Shown here: piece by piece, positions 9,043 through 16,903 of the stretch
How the letters are laid out: every line of letters starts with the position of its first letter
Numbering within the stretch: the first letter of the stretch is position 1
Source: an uncultured Clostridia bacterium
GTDB taxonomy: Bacteria; Bacillota; Clostridia; Oscillospirales; Acutalibacteraceae
DNA length: 43,253 nt
NCBI GenBank assembly: GCA_947631835.1
Contig: CANRMW010000003.1
Span: 1-43,253 of the forward strand
Direction of reading: 5' to 3'
Made by a program: the position numbers and the translations under genes
The notes under the pieces: model-generated
Databases searched by the model: none
Told to the model about the DNA's origin: nothing
The model's input: the letters and a program-made list of their open reading frames with translations, nothing else

Positions 9043-9072
9043 TTGACACGGGCCGGCGTTCCGTGTTATAAT
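9043..9072 (+). promoter_or_regulatory. Promoter of the ECF S-component gene
   Basis: TTGACA (9043-9048), an 18-base spacer and TATAAT (9067-9072), both consensus hexamers. The distance to the start codon gives an unusually long leader of about 145 bases. Confidence 0.88.
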
Positions 9073-9078
9073 TTCGGT

Positions 9079-9225
9079 GTTCCGCTGGAGCGGGACAAAC
9101 GGGCCCAAGGCCCCCGCAAAGAAACAAAACCGTGAAAAACGACCACGAAGGTCACTGCCGTCTGGAGACGGCGCTGGCTTCGCGGTCTTTTTTTCACGCT
9201 ATTTCCAAAACGGAGGGAAACGAAA
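9079..9225 (+). promoter_or_regulatory. Attenuator-like 5' leader, candidate riboswitch of unknown class
   Basis: The leader holds two small upstream hairpins (CCGCT/AGCGG and GGGCC/GGCCC) and then a long hairpin ending in a terminator. GACCACGAAG (9141-9150) pairs with CTTCGCGGTC (9178-9187) with one mismatch and is followed by seven T (9188-9194); GCCGTC/GACGGC (9157-9162, 9167-9172) caps it. GACC (9141-9144) can instead pair with GGTC (9150-9153), which would break the terminator. CGTGAAAAA (9131-9139) can also pair with TTTTTCACG (9190-9198). I do not recognise TPP, FMN, cobalamin, THF, preQ1 or T-box consensus. Reading it as a metabolite-controlled attenuator is inference. Confidence 0.55.
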
Positions 9226-9759
9226 ATGAGCAAAACCGTCAAAAATCTCGTCCTCGGGGCGCTGTTCCTCGCGCTCGCGCTGCTGCTGCCCTTCCTCACC
9301 GGGCAGATCCCGCAGATCGGCTCCATGATCAGCCCGATGCACATCCCGGTATTCCTCGCGGGGTTCGTATGCGGCGCGCCGACGGCGGCCGTCGTGGGCT
9401 TCGTCGCGCCGCTGCTGCGCAGCGTGATCTTCAGCATGCCGCCGCTCCTCACCGCCGTCGCGATGGCGTTTGAGCTGCTCGGCTACGGCCTCGTCGCCGG
9501 CCTGATGTACGGCGTGGTGTTCCGCAGGCGGCACAACCTCGCGACGATCTACATCAGCCTCATCACGGCGATGCTGCTCGGCCGCGTGATCTGGGGCGCC
9601 GCGAAGCTCGTCATCGCGGGCCTCGGCGCTTCCGACGCGTTCACCTGGGCCGCGTTCCTCTCGGGCGCGTTCACCACGGCGATCCCGGCGATCGTCATCC
9701 ACCTGATCCTCGTCCCGGCCATCGTCTTCGCGCTGCAAAAAGCAAAGCTCGTGGACTGA
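9226..9759 (+). CDS. ECF transporter S component (vitamin uptake)
   Basis: The 177-residue protein has about six membrane helices and the length and hydrophobic layout of substrate-binding S components of ECF importers. These capture a vitamin or precursor and dock on a shared EcfA/A'/T module encoded elsewhere. The segment SPMHIPVFLAGFVCG and the following APLLRS are typical of a large clostridial subgroup of ECF S proteins, perhaps pantothenate- or pyridoxine-related; I cannot fix the ligand. The start has a GGAGGG site 8-10 bases upstream. It is a single-gene unit between an attenuator-like leader and a strong terminator. Confidence 0.85.
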   Translation: MSKTVKNLVLGALFLALALLLPFLTGQIPQIGSMISPMHIPVFLAGFVCGAPTAAVVGFVAPLLRSVIFSMPPLLTAVAMAFELLGYGLVAGLMYGVVFRRRHNLATIYISLITAMLLGRVIWGAAKLVIAGLGASDAFTWAAFLSGAFTTAIPAIVIHLILVPAIVFALQKAKLVD

Positions 9760-9792
9760 GCCTCCCCCGCGAACGCTGTGCCGACAAAACGC

Positions 9793-9840
9793 AAACAGGC
9801 TTCCCCTCCTGAAAAGAAGGGAAGCCTGTTTCTTTTTTTA
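9793..9840. terminator. Bidirectional terminator between convergent genes
   Basis: AAACAGGCTTCCC (9793-9805) pairs perfectly with GGGAAGCCTGTTT (9819-9831). A CTTTTTTT tract makes it strong for the plus-strand ECF gene; the shorter T-run on the other strand can also serve the minus-strand operon ending at 9868. Confidence 0.9.
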
Positions 9841-9867
9841 TTTCGGGGACCGGCGCAGAGGCGGCGG

Positions 9868-10767
9868 TCAGAGCATCAGGTCGCGGATGTACTTGACCGT
9901 GTACTTCAGCCCCTTCTCTCCCTTTTCCCCGCGCCATGTGGCGGAATGCGGCTCAATGGAGAGATAGCCGTCGTAATCGTACTTATAGAGGACCGCGAAG
10001 AACGCGCGCCAGTTGATCGAATCGATGCCGGCGGGCGGGTTGTCGTAGCGCTTGTGGCCGAACATCTTCGGGAGCAGGTCGTCCTTCAGTTCCGGGTGTT
10101 TCGCGAGCAGGTCGCGCGTCTCCCACATATTCGGCTCGTCGGATTCGCCGTACTGGATGACGCCCTTGATGTGGCAATACTTGAAGCGGTCGCCCCAGTC
10201 GAGGCCCTCTTCGATGTACGCGCCGCGGTCGCCGCCGTGGACAAAGCTGTGGGACGGGTCATACTTGATGCCGAGCCCCGGCACCTCGTCGAGGACCAGC
10301 TTCCACTGCTCCGGCGTGCGGATGTAGTTGTCTCCCATCATGCAGTTGACGATGGCCGTCTCCATCCCGTGCGATTTCGCGAGCGCCACGAGCTCGTTGA
10401 GATAGGCGATGGCCGCGGTGATGTTTTTGTAGTAAGACAGCTCCGGCACATAATTCACGCTGCAAAGGTAATACTTCGCGCCGAGCGCTTCGCCGATCCC
10501 GATCACCTTTTGGATCTCGCTCCACTCCTCGGGCTTTTTGTTCCCCTCGCTGTCCAGCACATGGCTCGCCCAGCGGCCGACCGCGCCGACCTCGACGCCG
10601 GTCTCCCGCATGGCTTCTTTCATCTCCGGCACCAGCGATTCGATCTCCTCCGCAGGCCTGCCGAAATATTCGACGGGGTTGAGGTCGAACTCCACAAAAT
10701 CCAGCCCCAGCGCCTTCGCGTGATAAAACGCGTCTTTGCCCGGCTGGCTGATGATTCCCAGCTTCAT
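9868..10767 (-). CDS. Sugar phosphate isomerase/epimerase family TIM barrel
   Basis: The 299-residue protein belongs to the xylose-isomerase-like TIM-barrel family, whose members isomerise, epimerise or dehydrate sugars and inositols using a divalent metal. Visible ligand positions are KYDPSHS (Asp170, His173), YCHIKG (His199) and LSIEPHS (Glu272). The first metal ligand, normally the Glu of an ENH-type motif, appears to be Asn141 (AIVNCMMGDN), so metal binding or chemistry may differ. It is the last gene of a minus-strand group starting at ilvB; the HAD gene upstream ends 24 bases before it. The substrate is unknown. Confidence 0.82.
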   Translation of the reverse strand: MKLGIISQPGKDAFYHAKALGLDFVEFDLNPVEYFGRPAEEIESLVPEMKEAMRETGVEVGAVGRWASHVLDSEGNKKPEEWSEIQKVIGIGEALGAKYYLCSVNYVPELSYYKNITAAIAYLNELVALAKSHGMETAIVNCMMGDNYIRTPEQWKLVLDEVPGLGIKYDPSHSFVHGGDRGAYIEEGLDWGDRFKYCHIKGVIQYGESDEPNMWETRDLLAKHPELKDDLLPKMFGHKRYDNPPAGIDSINWRAFFAVLYKYDYDGYLSIEPHSATWRGEKGEKGLKYTVKYIRDLML

Positions 10768-10791
10768 ACTGCCGCTTCCTTTCCAAACCGT

Positions 10792-11397
10792 TTATTTTGC
10801 CCGGACGCCAAGCGCCGCCAGCGCCGCGTCCGCCTGCGCCTTGCTTTCCACAAGGATCCCGTGCAGCCCGAACGATTCCGCCCCGGCGATGTTTTCGGGG
10901 TTGTCGTCCAGGAAGACCGCGTTCTCCGGCACGATCGAGAAGCGCGCGCAGAGCGCCTCGTAGATCGCGCGGTCGGGCTTCACCTGTTTCAGCTCGTAGG
11001 AGATGAGCGCGCCGTCCACGTCCGCGAGGAAGGTGAACGACGGCCTCGAGGCCTCAAAGCCGAACTCGCTGAAATTCGAGAGGATGTAGACCCGGTACCC
11101 CGCCGCTTTCAGCCCGCGGATCCATTCCCGCGCGTAGGGGAAGGGCGTGACCATCTCGTGGATGCGGCGGACCACCTCGGCGATCTTTTCGGAAAGAGCG
11201 GGCGCGTTTTTCTGCAGGAGCCGAATGATCTCCTCTTGCCCGAGGACGCCCCGGTCCAGCTCTCTCCACCCGGCGGAGCGCACCGTGGCGTCCGCAAGCG
11301 GCTCGACGAGCGATTCCCCGAACCACGCGGTGAAGCTCTTTCTCCAGTGCCAGTCCACGAGGACGCCGCCTATGTCAAAAATAACCGTGTCGATCAT
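10792..11397 (-). CDS. HAD family hydrolase (YihX-like sugar phosphatase)
   Basis: The 201-residue protein has the four HAD motifs: FDIGGVLVD with nucleophile Asp8, ILSNFS as motif II, the Lys in QVKPDRAIYE as motif III and VFLDDNPEN as motif IV. The second Asp of the usual DxD is Gly10, as also seen in E. coli YihX, a glucose-1-phosphate phosphatase. The likely role is cytoplasmic dephosphorylation of a sugar phosphate or similar metabolite. It lies between the orphan barrel gene and the sugar isomerase-like gene with gaps of only 22 and 24 bases, so the three form one transcription unit. Confidence 0.88.
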   Translation of the reverse strand: MIDTVIFDIGGVLVDWHWRKSFTAWFGESLVEPLADATVRSAGWRELDRGVLGQEEIIRLLQKNAPALSEKIAEVVRRIHEMVTPFPYAREWIRGLKAAGYRVYILSNFSEFGFEASRPSFTFLADVDGALISYELKQVKPDRAIYEALCARFSIVPENAVFLDDNPENIAGAESFGLHGILVESKAQADAALAALGVRAK

Positions 11398-11419
11398 GGA
11401 AACTCCTTTTGTCGTAAAA

Positions 11420-12271
11420 TCAGCCGCGCCCGAACGCCGCCTGATCCTGCACGGGGCTGGCGCGCTTTTCGAGATTCGGGAACCTGTGCTCGAGCGCCGC
11501 GAAGGAGATCTCCACGTCCTCGTGGACCTCTTCGGCGGTGTACGCGCCGAGCGTCAGGCAGTCGATGGGCCGAAGAACGTTCCAGTTGAACGTCAGCCCG
11601 ACATACGGCGTGATCCGGCCGGCCGCCATGGACTTGATGTTCAGCACCGGCTTCTTCGCGTTCTGGATGATCGCGGCGACCGTCTCAATCTCCACCTGCA
11701 TCAAAAAGCCCACGCAGTTGAAGATCTGGATGTACGTCTCCACGTCGTAGCCGTTCGCGTCGCTGTAAACGATGAGCTCCGGCATGTGCGCGGAAAGCCC
11801 CGGGATCATCCCGGCGTCGCGGATCATCTTCGTGTAGTCGTCCAGCCGGTCGATGATCCCCTTGTTCTTGTTCACGAGCTGCTCCGCGCTCGCGTGGTGG
11901 ATCAGGCAAAAATCACAGCCGTTTTTCGCGCTCTGCCGGATGCGCGCCTCGGCCTCCTTGCGCGCGGCGGGGTTGTCGTCCACGTTGATCTGCGGCGTGT
12001 CGATCAGGATGAATTTCTTCCCGAGCTTGTCCTCCGCATAGCGGATCGCATGGACGAACGGCGCGTCCATCGGGGCCATGACCGTGTCGATGCCGTACTG
12101 CTGATACGCTTCGAGGATCGGCCAAAACGCCTCGTCCGTGCTGTACTTCGCCTTGATCGCGCGGTCTGCCGACGGCGTCCGGTGGCTCCAGCCGAGGAGC
12201 CAGTTCGTCCCGATGAGCATACGCGACACGGATTTTCCCCCGATGACGGTCCTCGGAAACTGCTTTTCCAT
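11420..12271 (-). CDS. Uncharacterised TIM-barrel-like protein
   Basis: I do not recognise a characterised family for this 283-residue protein. Its N-terminal TVIGGKSVSRMLIGTNWLLG recalls the opening strand of aldo/keto reductases, and alternating strand/helix segments (KFILIDTPQI, FCLIHHAS, PVLNIKSMAAGRI) suggest a (beta/alpha)8 barrel. The Asp-Tyr-Lys-His tetrad and NADPH-binding signature of aldo/keto reductases are not evident. There is no signal peptide. The start at 12271 follows AGGAGG at 7 bases; an in-frame ATG 51 bases upstream has no such site. It is 67 bases downstream of ilvN and runs into the HAD and isomerase-like genes, hinting at a small sugar-modifying set. Confidence 0.75.
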   Translation of the reverse strand: MEKQFPRTVIGGKSVSRMLIGTNWLLGWSHRTPSADRAIKAKYSTDEAFWPILEAYQQYGIDTVMAPMDAPFVHAIRYAEDKLGKKFILIDTPQINVDDNPAARKEAEARIRQSAKNGCDFCLIHHASAEQLVNKNKGIIDRLDDYTKMIRDAGMIPGLSAHMPELIVYSDANGYDVETYIQIFNCVGFLMQVEIETVAAIIQNAKKPVLNIKSMAAGRITPYVGLTFNWNVLRPIDCLTLGAYTAEEVHEDVEISFAALEHRFPNLEKRASPVQDQAAFGRG

Positions 12272-12338
12272 GGTTTTTCCTCCTCCGAATAATCTTTTCT
12301 GTTTTGTATTTTCTTCGTGCAAAACACGAAATGTCCGT

Positions 12339-12836
12339 TCACCGCGCCGGCGCAGCCTTCGCCTTTTCCATGGCGATCTGCCCCGTGCGCACGATCTCCC
12401 GGATGCCGTATGGCCGCAGCATCTCGAGGAAAGAATCGATCTTTTCCGCTTCCCCGGCGATGCGGTAGGTGACGGCGCCCGGGGCGGCGTCCACCGCCTC
12501 AGCGCCCACGAGCCGCGCGATCTGCATCACCTCGCCGAGGCGTTCCGCCTCGCACTGCACCCGCACCAGCGCGAGCCCGCAGGAAAGCGCTTCCCCCGGC
12601 CTGCCGAGGTTGCGCACCTTGATGACCGGGACCAGCTTGTTGAGCTGCTTTTCCACCTGCTCCACGGTGCCCGCGTCGCCGAGGACGACGATCGTGATGC
12701 AGGAAACGGAGCCGTCCTGCACCGGGCCGACGGCGAGGCTGTGAATATTGAATCCCCGGCGGGAGAACAGCGCCACGACCTTCGAAAGAACGCCGGGACG
12801 GTTTTCCACCAGCACGGAGAGCGTATATCGGTCCAT
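12339..12836 (-). CDS. ilvN: Acetolactate synthase small (regulatory) subunit
   Basis: The 165-residue protein starts with the ACT domain typical of the regulatory subunit (YTLSVLVENRPGVLSKVVALF, then RRGFNIHSLAVG) and has the second, C-terminal domain after about residue 80. It binds valine-type feedback inhibitors and activates the large subunit in branched-chain amino acid synthesis. The length matches IlvH-type subunits (about 160). The start has GGGAGGG upstream and is 13 bases after the ilvB stop, so the two are co-expressed. Confidence 0.95.
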   Translation of the reverse strand: MDRYTLSVLVENRPGVLSKVVALFSRRGFNIHSLAVGPVQDGSVSCITIVVLGDAGTVEQVEKQLNKLVPVIKVRNLGRPGEALSCGLALVRVQCEAERLGEVMQIARLVGAEAVDAAPGAVTYRIAGEAEKIDSFLEMLRPYGIREIVRTGQIAMEKAKAAPAR

Positions 12837-12849
12837 CGGACTCCCTCCC

Positions 12850-14472
12850 TTACAGCGTCGGCGTGTCCGGATCCACGCGGCAGATCAGCACGAACGGCCC
12901 GCGCGTCTCGAGCATCTCCGCGGCGAAAGCGTCCGCTTCGGCGTTCGTCGCGGCGAACCGCGCCGGAACGCCGTAAGCCCCGCAGAGCCGGAGGAAATCC
13001 GGGTTGCCGGAAAGATACGTCGCGTAATGCCGGCCGCCGTAGCGCTCGTTCTGCAGCTCCCGCACCATGCCGAGCCGCCGGTTGTCAAAGAGAATGACCT
13101 TCACCGGCGCGTGCGTCTGGCAGAGCGTCGCGAGCTCGCACATGCTCATCTGGAACGCGCCGTCGCCGCAGACCGCGACGACCGTCCGCTCCGGCGCGCC
13201 GATCGACGCCCCGAGCGCCGCCGGGAACGCGTAGCCCATGGTCCCGAGCCCGCCGGAGGTGAGGAACCGCCCGTTTCGCATCGCTGCATTCCGCGCCGCC
13301 CAGATCTGCCCCTGCCCGGGGTCGGCGGTGAGCACCGTGTCCTCCGGGAGCTTTTCCGAGAGCTTCCGCAGGAACGAGCGCGGCTCCACGAAATCCTCCC
13401 GGTCCTTGCCGCGCGGGACCCGCGCGTTCCGGTACGCTTCGACGCGTGTGCGCCAGCCGGCCCGTTCCACGGGCTCGAGCCTTCCCGCCATCGTCTCCAA
13501 AACGCCCTTGAGCTCGCCGACGATGGGGATATCCGCGCGCATGTTTTTCCCGATCTCCGCCGGGTCGATGTCGATGTGGATGATCTTCGCCTGCTCCGCA
13601 ATCTGGTTCGGCGCGGCGACCGCGCGATCCCCCACGCGCGCCCCGCAAAGCACGAGGAGGTCCGCCTCGCGCACGGCGCGGTTCGCGCACTCCTCGCCGT
13701 GCGAGCCGATCATCCCGAGGAACAGCGGGTCGTCGGTGGGCATCACGCCGAGGCCCATCATCGTGGAGACGACGGGCAGGCCGCCCTTATGCGCAAACTC
13801 CAAAAATGCCTCGCGCGCGCCGCCGAGCAGCACGCCCCCGCCGCAGCAGAGGATCGGCCGAAGGGACTCGCCGATCGCCGAGAGCGCCCGCTTGATCTGC
13901 AGCGGGTGTCCCTTCGTCGTCGGGTGGTAGCCGGGGATATCGACCGTCTCCGGGTAGGCGAAGGGCTCGTCGCTCTCCGCGAGCTGCACGTCGATGGGCA
14001 CGTCGATCAGCACCGGGCCGGGACGCCCCGTGCCCGCAATGAGGAACGCCTCCTTGAACGCGCGGGGGATGTCGCGCGCGTCGGTGAGGAGGATGGAATG
14101 CTTCGTGACGGATTCGCACGCGCCGGTGATGTCCGCTTCCTGGAACACGTCCCGGCCGAGCTCGCTCCGGTCGATCTGCCCGGTGATCGCAACGAGCGGG
14201 ATCGAATCCATATACGCCGTCGCGATGCCGGTGATGAGGTTCAGCGCGCCGGGGCCGGAGGTCGCGACGCAGACGCCGGGCTTCCCGGTGACTCTTGCCC
14301 AGCCGCTCGCGGCGTGGGCGCCGTTCTGCTCCTGCCGCACCAGGATGTGCCTGAGCGCGCTGCCGTAAAGTTTATCGTAAAACGGGCAGATGGCCGCGCC
14401 GGGGTACCCGAAGATCGTGGTGACTCCCTCGGCGAGGAGACTGTTGACCATCCGCTGCGCACCGTTGATCAT
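12850..14472 (-). CDS. ilvB: Acetolactate synthase large (catalytic) subunit
   Basis: The 540-residue thiamine-diphosphate enzyme condenses two pyruvates, or pyruvate and 2-oxobutyrate, in the first common step of valine, leucine and isoleucine synthesis. Seen: Glu48 in VRQEQNGAHAA, which activates the cofactor; the central FAD/Rossmann domain (about 190-340); and the ThDP-metal motif GDGAFQM (436-438) through Asn464 in LFDN. It is slightly short of the usual 550-570. The MINGAQ start agrees with family N-termini, although the nearest purine site (AAAGG) is a long 13 bases away, which suggests weak or regulated initiation. Its promoter overlaps, on the opposite strand, that of the threonine exporter. 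Confidence 0.96.
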   Translation of the reverse strand: MINGAQRMVNSLLAEGVTTIFGYPGAAICPFYDKLYGSALRHILVRQEQNGAHAASGWARVTGKPGVCVATSGPGALNLITGIATAYMDSIPLVAITGQIDRSELGRDVFQEADITGACESVTKHSILLTDARDIPRAFKEAFLIAGTGRPGPVLIDVPIDVQLAESDEPFAYPETVDIPGYHPTTKGHPLQIKRALSAIGESLRPILCCGGGVLLGGAREAFLEFAHKGGLPVVSTMMGLGVMPTDDPLFLGMIGSHGEECANRAVREADLLVLCGARVGDRAVAAPNQIAEQAKIIHIDIDPAEIGKNMRADIPIVGELKGVLETMAGRLEPVERAGWRTRVEAYRNARVPRGKDREDFVEPRSFLRKLSEKLPEDTVLTADPGQGQIWAARNAAMRNGRFLTSGGLGTMGYAFPAALGASIGAPERTVVAVCGDGAFQMSMCELATLCQTHAPVKVILFDNRRLGMVRELQNERYGGRHYATYLSGNPDFLRLCGAYGVPARFAATNAEADAFAAEMLETRGPFVLICRVDPDTPTL

Positions 14473-14487
14473 TTTTTTCGATCAGCC

Positions 14488-14516
14488 TTTCATTTCCACT
14501 GGGTTTGTGCTATACT
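14488..14516 (+). promoter_or_regulatory. Promoter of the threonine/serine exporter operon
   Basis: A weak TTTCAT (14488-14493), a 17-base spacer and TATACT (14511-14516) with a TGC extension before the -10. It faces the ilvB promoter, and the -10 sits in an inverted copy of the sequence found at that promoter. Confidence 0.5.
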
Positions 14517-14563
14517 GATATCCGGGCGCCGGCGCTTGCCGGATAGCCCGCAGGTTCAAAAGT

Positions 14564-14593
14564 ATTGTAGCACAAACAGCCACCGGTTGGCAA
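14564..14593 (-). promoter_or_regulatory. ilvB promoter
   Basis: On the minus strand TTGCCA (14588-14593), an 18-base spacer and TACAAT (14564-14569). It gives an ilvB leader of about 85 bases, too short for a T-box. Confidence 0.65.
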
Positions 14594-14633
14594 GGTCTGC
14601 GGACAAAAAAACGGCGGCGGCAGGGAGGAACAG

Positions 14634-15431
14634 ATGGACCCCAAAGAAACGGAGCCGATGCCGAAGGGCGCCGCAGCGCTCTCCTTTCGCATGGGAGAGC
14701 TGCTCCTGCGAAGCGGCGCGGAGATCTTCCGCGTGCAGGAGACCATGGAGCGCGTGGCAAGGGCCTACGGCGTCACGGAATTTAACGCGTATGTGCTCTC
14801 GAACGCGATCTTCGCCGCGGCGGTGGAAAACGGCGTGCGGAGCGAAACGAAGCTGAAATTCGTCCCCGGGACCGTCACGCACTTCGGCCGCATCGCCGCG
14901 CTGAACCAGCTTTCCAGAGAGATCGCTGCGGGGATGGTCCCCGAAGCGGAGGCGTTCCGCCGCGCGGAAGAGGCGGCGCGCATTCCCTATACGGACGGCA
15001 AACTCCTCATCCTCGCGTGCGCCGTGGGCAGCGCGTGCTTCAGCTTTCTCTTCGGCGGCTCGCTTTTGGACGCTGCGGCCGCCCTGCTCTGCGGCGCGGT
15101 CCTGCAGGTCTTTCTGAATGTTGTGGACCGCCGCAGCGCCTCGAAATTCATCACGAACCTCGCGGCGAGCGCCCTTGTCGCGCTCGCGGCCGTGGCGCTC
15201 TACGCGCTCGGCCTCGGGAACAGCCTCGATAAGATCATCATCGGCTCCATCATCCGGCTGGTGCCGGGCGTCGCGCTCACCACCTCCATCCGCGATTTCC
15301 TGAACGGCGACTATCTTTCCGGGACGATCCGCATGATCGACGCGTTCCTCGTCGGCGGCTGCATCGCCGTGGGCGTCGGGGCGGTCGTCATGCTCTACTA
15401 CAACTTCGCGGGAGGTGTGCTGCCGATATGA
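14634..15431 (+). CDS. Threonine/serine exporter, ThrE N-terminal-type subunit
   Basis: The 265-residue protein matches the DUF1212 half of ThrE-type exporters. A cytoplasmic N-terminal part carries RMGELLLRSGAEIFRVQETM and the conserved KFVPGTVTHFGRI-like region, and five or so membrane helices follow from about residue 125, including SIIRLVPGVALTTSIRDF. Such proteins export threonine, serine or, in the YjjP/YjjB pair, succinate. The small-subunit gene overlaps its stop by four bases. The start codon follows GGGAGGAACAG. Being opposite ilvB suggests a link to amino acid balance. Confidence 0.88.
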   Translation: MDPKETEPMPKGAAALSFRMGELLLRSGAEIFRVQETMERVARAYGVTEFNAYVLSNAIFAAAVENGVRSETKLKFVPGTVTHFGRIAALNQLSREIAAGMVPEAEAFRRAEEAARIPYTDGKLLILACAVGSACFSFLFGGSLLDAAAALLCGAVLQVFLNVVDRRSASKFITNLAASALVALAAVALYALGLGNSLDKIIIGSIIRLVPGVALTTSIRDFLNGDYLSGTIRMIDAFLVGGCIAVGVGAVVMLYYNFAGGVLPI

Positions 15432-15901
15432 CGCTCCCGTTTTTCCTCGACTGTCTGCTCCAGACCGCCGTGGCGTTCGCCGCGACCGTCGCGTTCGCCC
15501 TGATCTTCCACGCGCCGAAGGCGCAGTATATCCCCGCCGGGCTGACGGGCGCGTTCGGCTGGCTGATCTACACAGTCTTCATGCACTTTCTCCCGAACGC
15601 CGCTTTCGCGTCCTTTTTCGCCGCGCTCGGGCTCACCTATCTCGCGCGGGTCTTCGCGTTTTACCGCCGCTGCCCCGTGACGGTGTTCCTCATCAGCGGG
15701 ATCTTCCCCATCGTCCCCGGCGCGGGCATTTATTACACCGGCTACCACTTCTTCATGAACTCCAACGGCGCCGGCGCGGAAATGGGGCTCGAGACCATCA
15801 AGATCGCCATCGCCATCGCACTGGGCATCGGCATCGTGGTCTCGCTGCCGCGCGGCTTCTTCACGCGGCGGCCCAAATTCGAAGGGCGGGATGTCAAATG
15901 A
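15428..15901 (+). CDS. Threonine/serine exporter, YjjB-like small subunit
   Basis: The 157-residue membrane protein is the second half of a split ThrE exporter (YjjB type), with four or five helices and the conserved GIFPIVPGAGIYYTGYHFF motif that mirrors the LVPG motif of the partner. It overlaps both neighbours by ATGA junctions, so the exporter halves and the pseudouridine synthase are translated as one coupled set. Confidence 0.88.
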   Translation: MTLPFFLDCLLQTAVAFAATVAFALIFHAPKAQYIPAGLTGAFGWLIYTVFMHFLPNAAFASFFAALGLTYLARVFAFYRRCPVTVFLISGIFPIVPGAGIYYTGYHFFMNSNGAGAEMGLETIKIAIAIALGIGIVVSLPRGFFTRRPKFEGRDVK

Positions 15902-16854
15902 CCGAAGTGAAGATCGGCAAAAACGACGCCGGCCAGCGCTTGGACAAATTCCTCACCAAGACCTACCCGAACCTGCCGCAGTCAGCGCTCTTCAAGGGCA
16001 TCCGCAAAAAGGACATCAAGCTGAACGGCAAACGCTGCGAAAACGGCTCGCGCCTCGCGGAGGGGGACGTCCTCACGATGTACCTGCCGGACGATTTTTT
16101 CCAAACCGCCCCGAAGGAATACGATTTTCTCAAGGCCCCGGCGCGGCTCACGGTCGTCTATGAGGACGAAAACGTCATGCTCCTCGACAAGCCCCCGGGA
16201 CTCATCGTCCACCCGGACGAGCACTACCACTTCGATTCGCTGATCGCCCGCGTCCATCATGTGCTCTACGACCGCGGCGAATACGACCCCGAGGCGGAGA
16301 ACGCGTTCGCGCCCGCGCTCGTCAACCGCATCGACCGCAACACCGGCGGCCTCGTGATGGCGGCGAAGAACGCGGAGGCGCTGCGCATCCTCAACGCGAA
16401 GGTCAGGAACCGGGAGATCGAAAAGCGGTACCTCTGCGTCGTCTGCGGCGTGCCGGAGCCGAAGGAGGCGCTGCTCACCGGGTACCTGACGAAGAACGAG
16501 AGCCAGAACCGCGTCTACATCGACAAAAAGCCCTTCCCAGATTCGCGCGCCATCCGCACGCGCTACCGCGTGCTCGAGGAGCGGCACGGCTTCGCCCTCT
16601 GCGAGGTGGAGCTCCTCACCGGCCGGACGCACCAGATCCGCGCGCACATGGCCTCCATCGGCCACCCGCTCGCAGGGGACGGCAAGTACGGTTCGAACGC
16701 CGTGAACCGTCGGATCGGCTTCCCGTATCAGGCATTGCACGCGTATTCGCTCCGGTTTCGCTTTACGACGGACGGCGAGGCGCTGCAATACCTAGACGGC
16801 AAAAAATTCACCGCCGAAGACGTATGGTTCCTCGAACGCTTCCGGGCGTTATAA
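15898..16854 (+). CDS. RluA-family 23S/tRNA pseudouridine synthase
   Basis: The 318-residue protein carries an N-terminal S4-like RNA-binding domain (about 1-65: GQRLDKFLTK, then IKLNGKR) and the RluA catalytic domain, with VNRIDRNTGG around catalytic Asp146 and LLTGRTHQIRAHMASIGHP near the C-terminus. It converts uridine to pseudouridine in rRNA or tRNA. The motif reads NRIDRNTGG where HRLDRxTSG is commonest. The start lies in the yjjB-like stop codon (ATGA). The target position (RluC-, RluD- or RluA-like) cannot be decided. Confidence 0.93.
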   Translation: MTEVKIGKNDAGQRLDKFLTKTYPNLPQSALFKGIRKKDIKLNGKRCENGSRLAEGDVLTMYLPDDFFQTAPKEYDFLKAPARLTVVYEDENVMLLDKPPGLIVHPDEHYHFDSLIARVHHVLYDRGEYDPEAENAFAPALVNRIDRNTGGLVMAAKNAEALRILNAKVRNREIEKRYLCVVCGVPEPKEALLTGYLTKNESQNRVYIDKKPFPDSRAIRTRYRVLEERHGFALCEVELLTGRTHQIRAHMASIGHPLAGDGKYGSNAVNRRIGFPYQALHAYSLRFRFTTDGEALQYLDGKKFTAEDVWFLERFRAL

Positions 16855-16865
16855 ACCGAGAAAGC

Positions 16866-16883
16866 GCCGGTCCCTTGACCGGC
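16866..16883 (+). other. Intergenic hairpin
   Basis: GCCGGTC pairs with GACCGGC around CCTT, without a T-tract. It lies between the pseudouridine synthase gene and the next gene and could be a processing or stabilising element. Confidence 0.4.
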
Positions 16884-16903
16884 ACAGGAAAGGAAAAAGA
16901 GCG

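Noticed and set aside
9120..9198. Cobalamin riboswitch, suggested by GTGAAAAA and CACTG fragments in the ECF leader
   Set aside because: The order and spacing do not fit, the leader is too short and the conserved core boxes are absent.
14473..14557. T-box or leader-peptide control of ilvB
   Set aside because: The leader is only about 85 bases, with no T-box sequence, no terminator and no run of branched-chain codons.
12748..14856. A 702-codon plus-strand open frame opposite ilvB
   Set aside because: It has no recognisable domain and lies antisense to a confidently identified enzyme gene.
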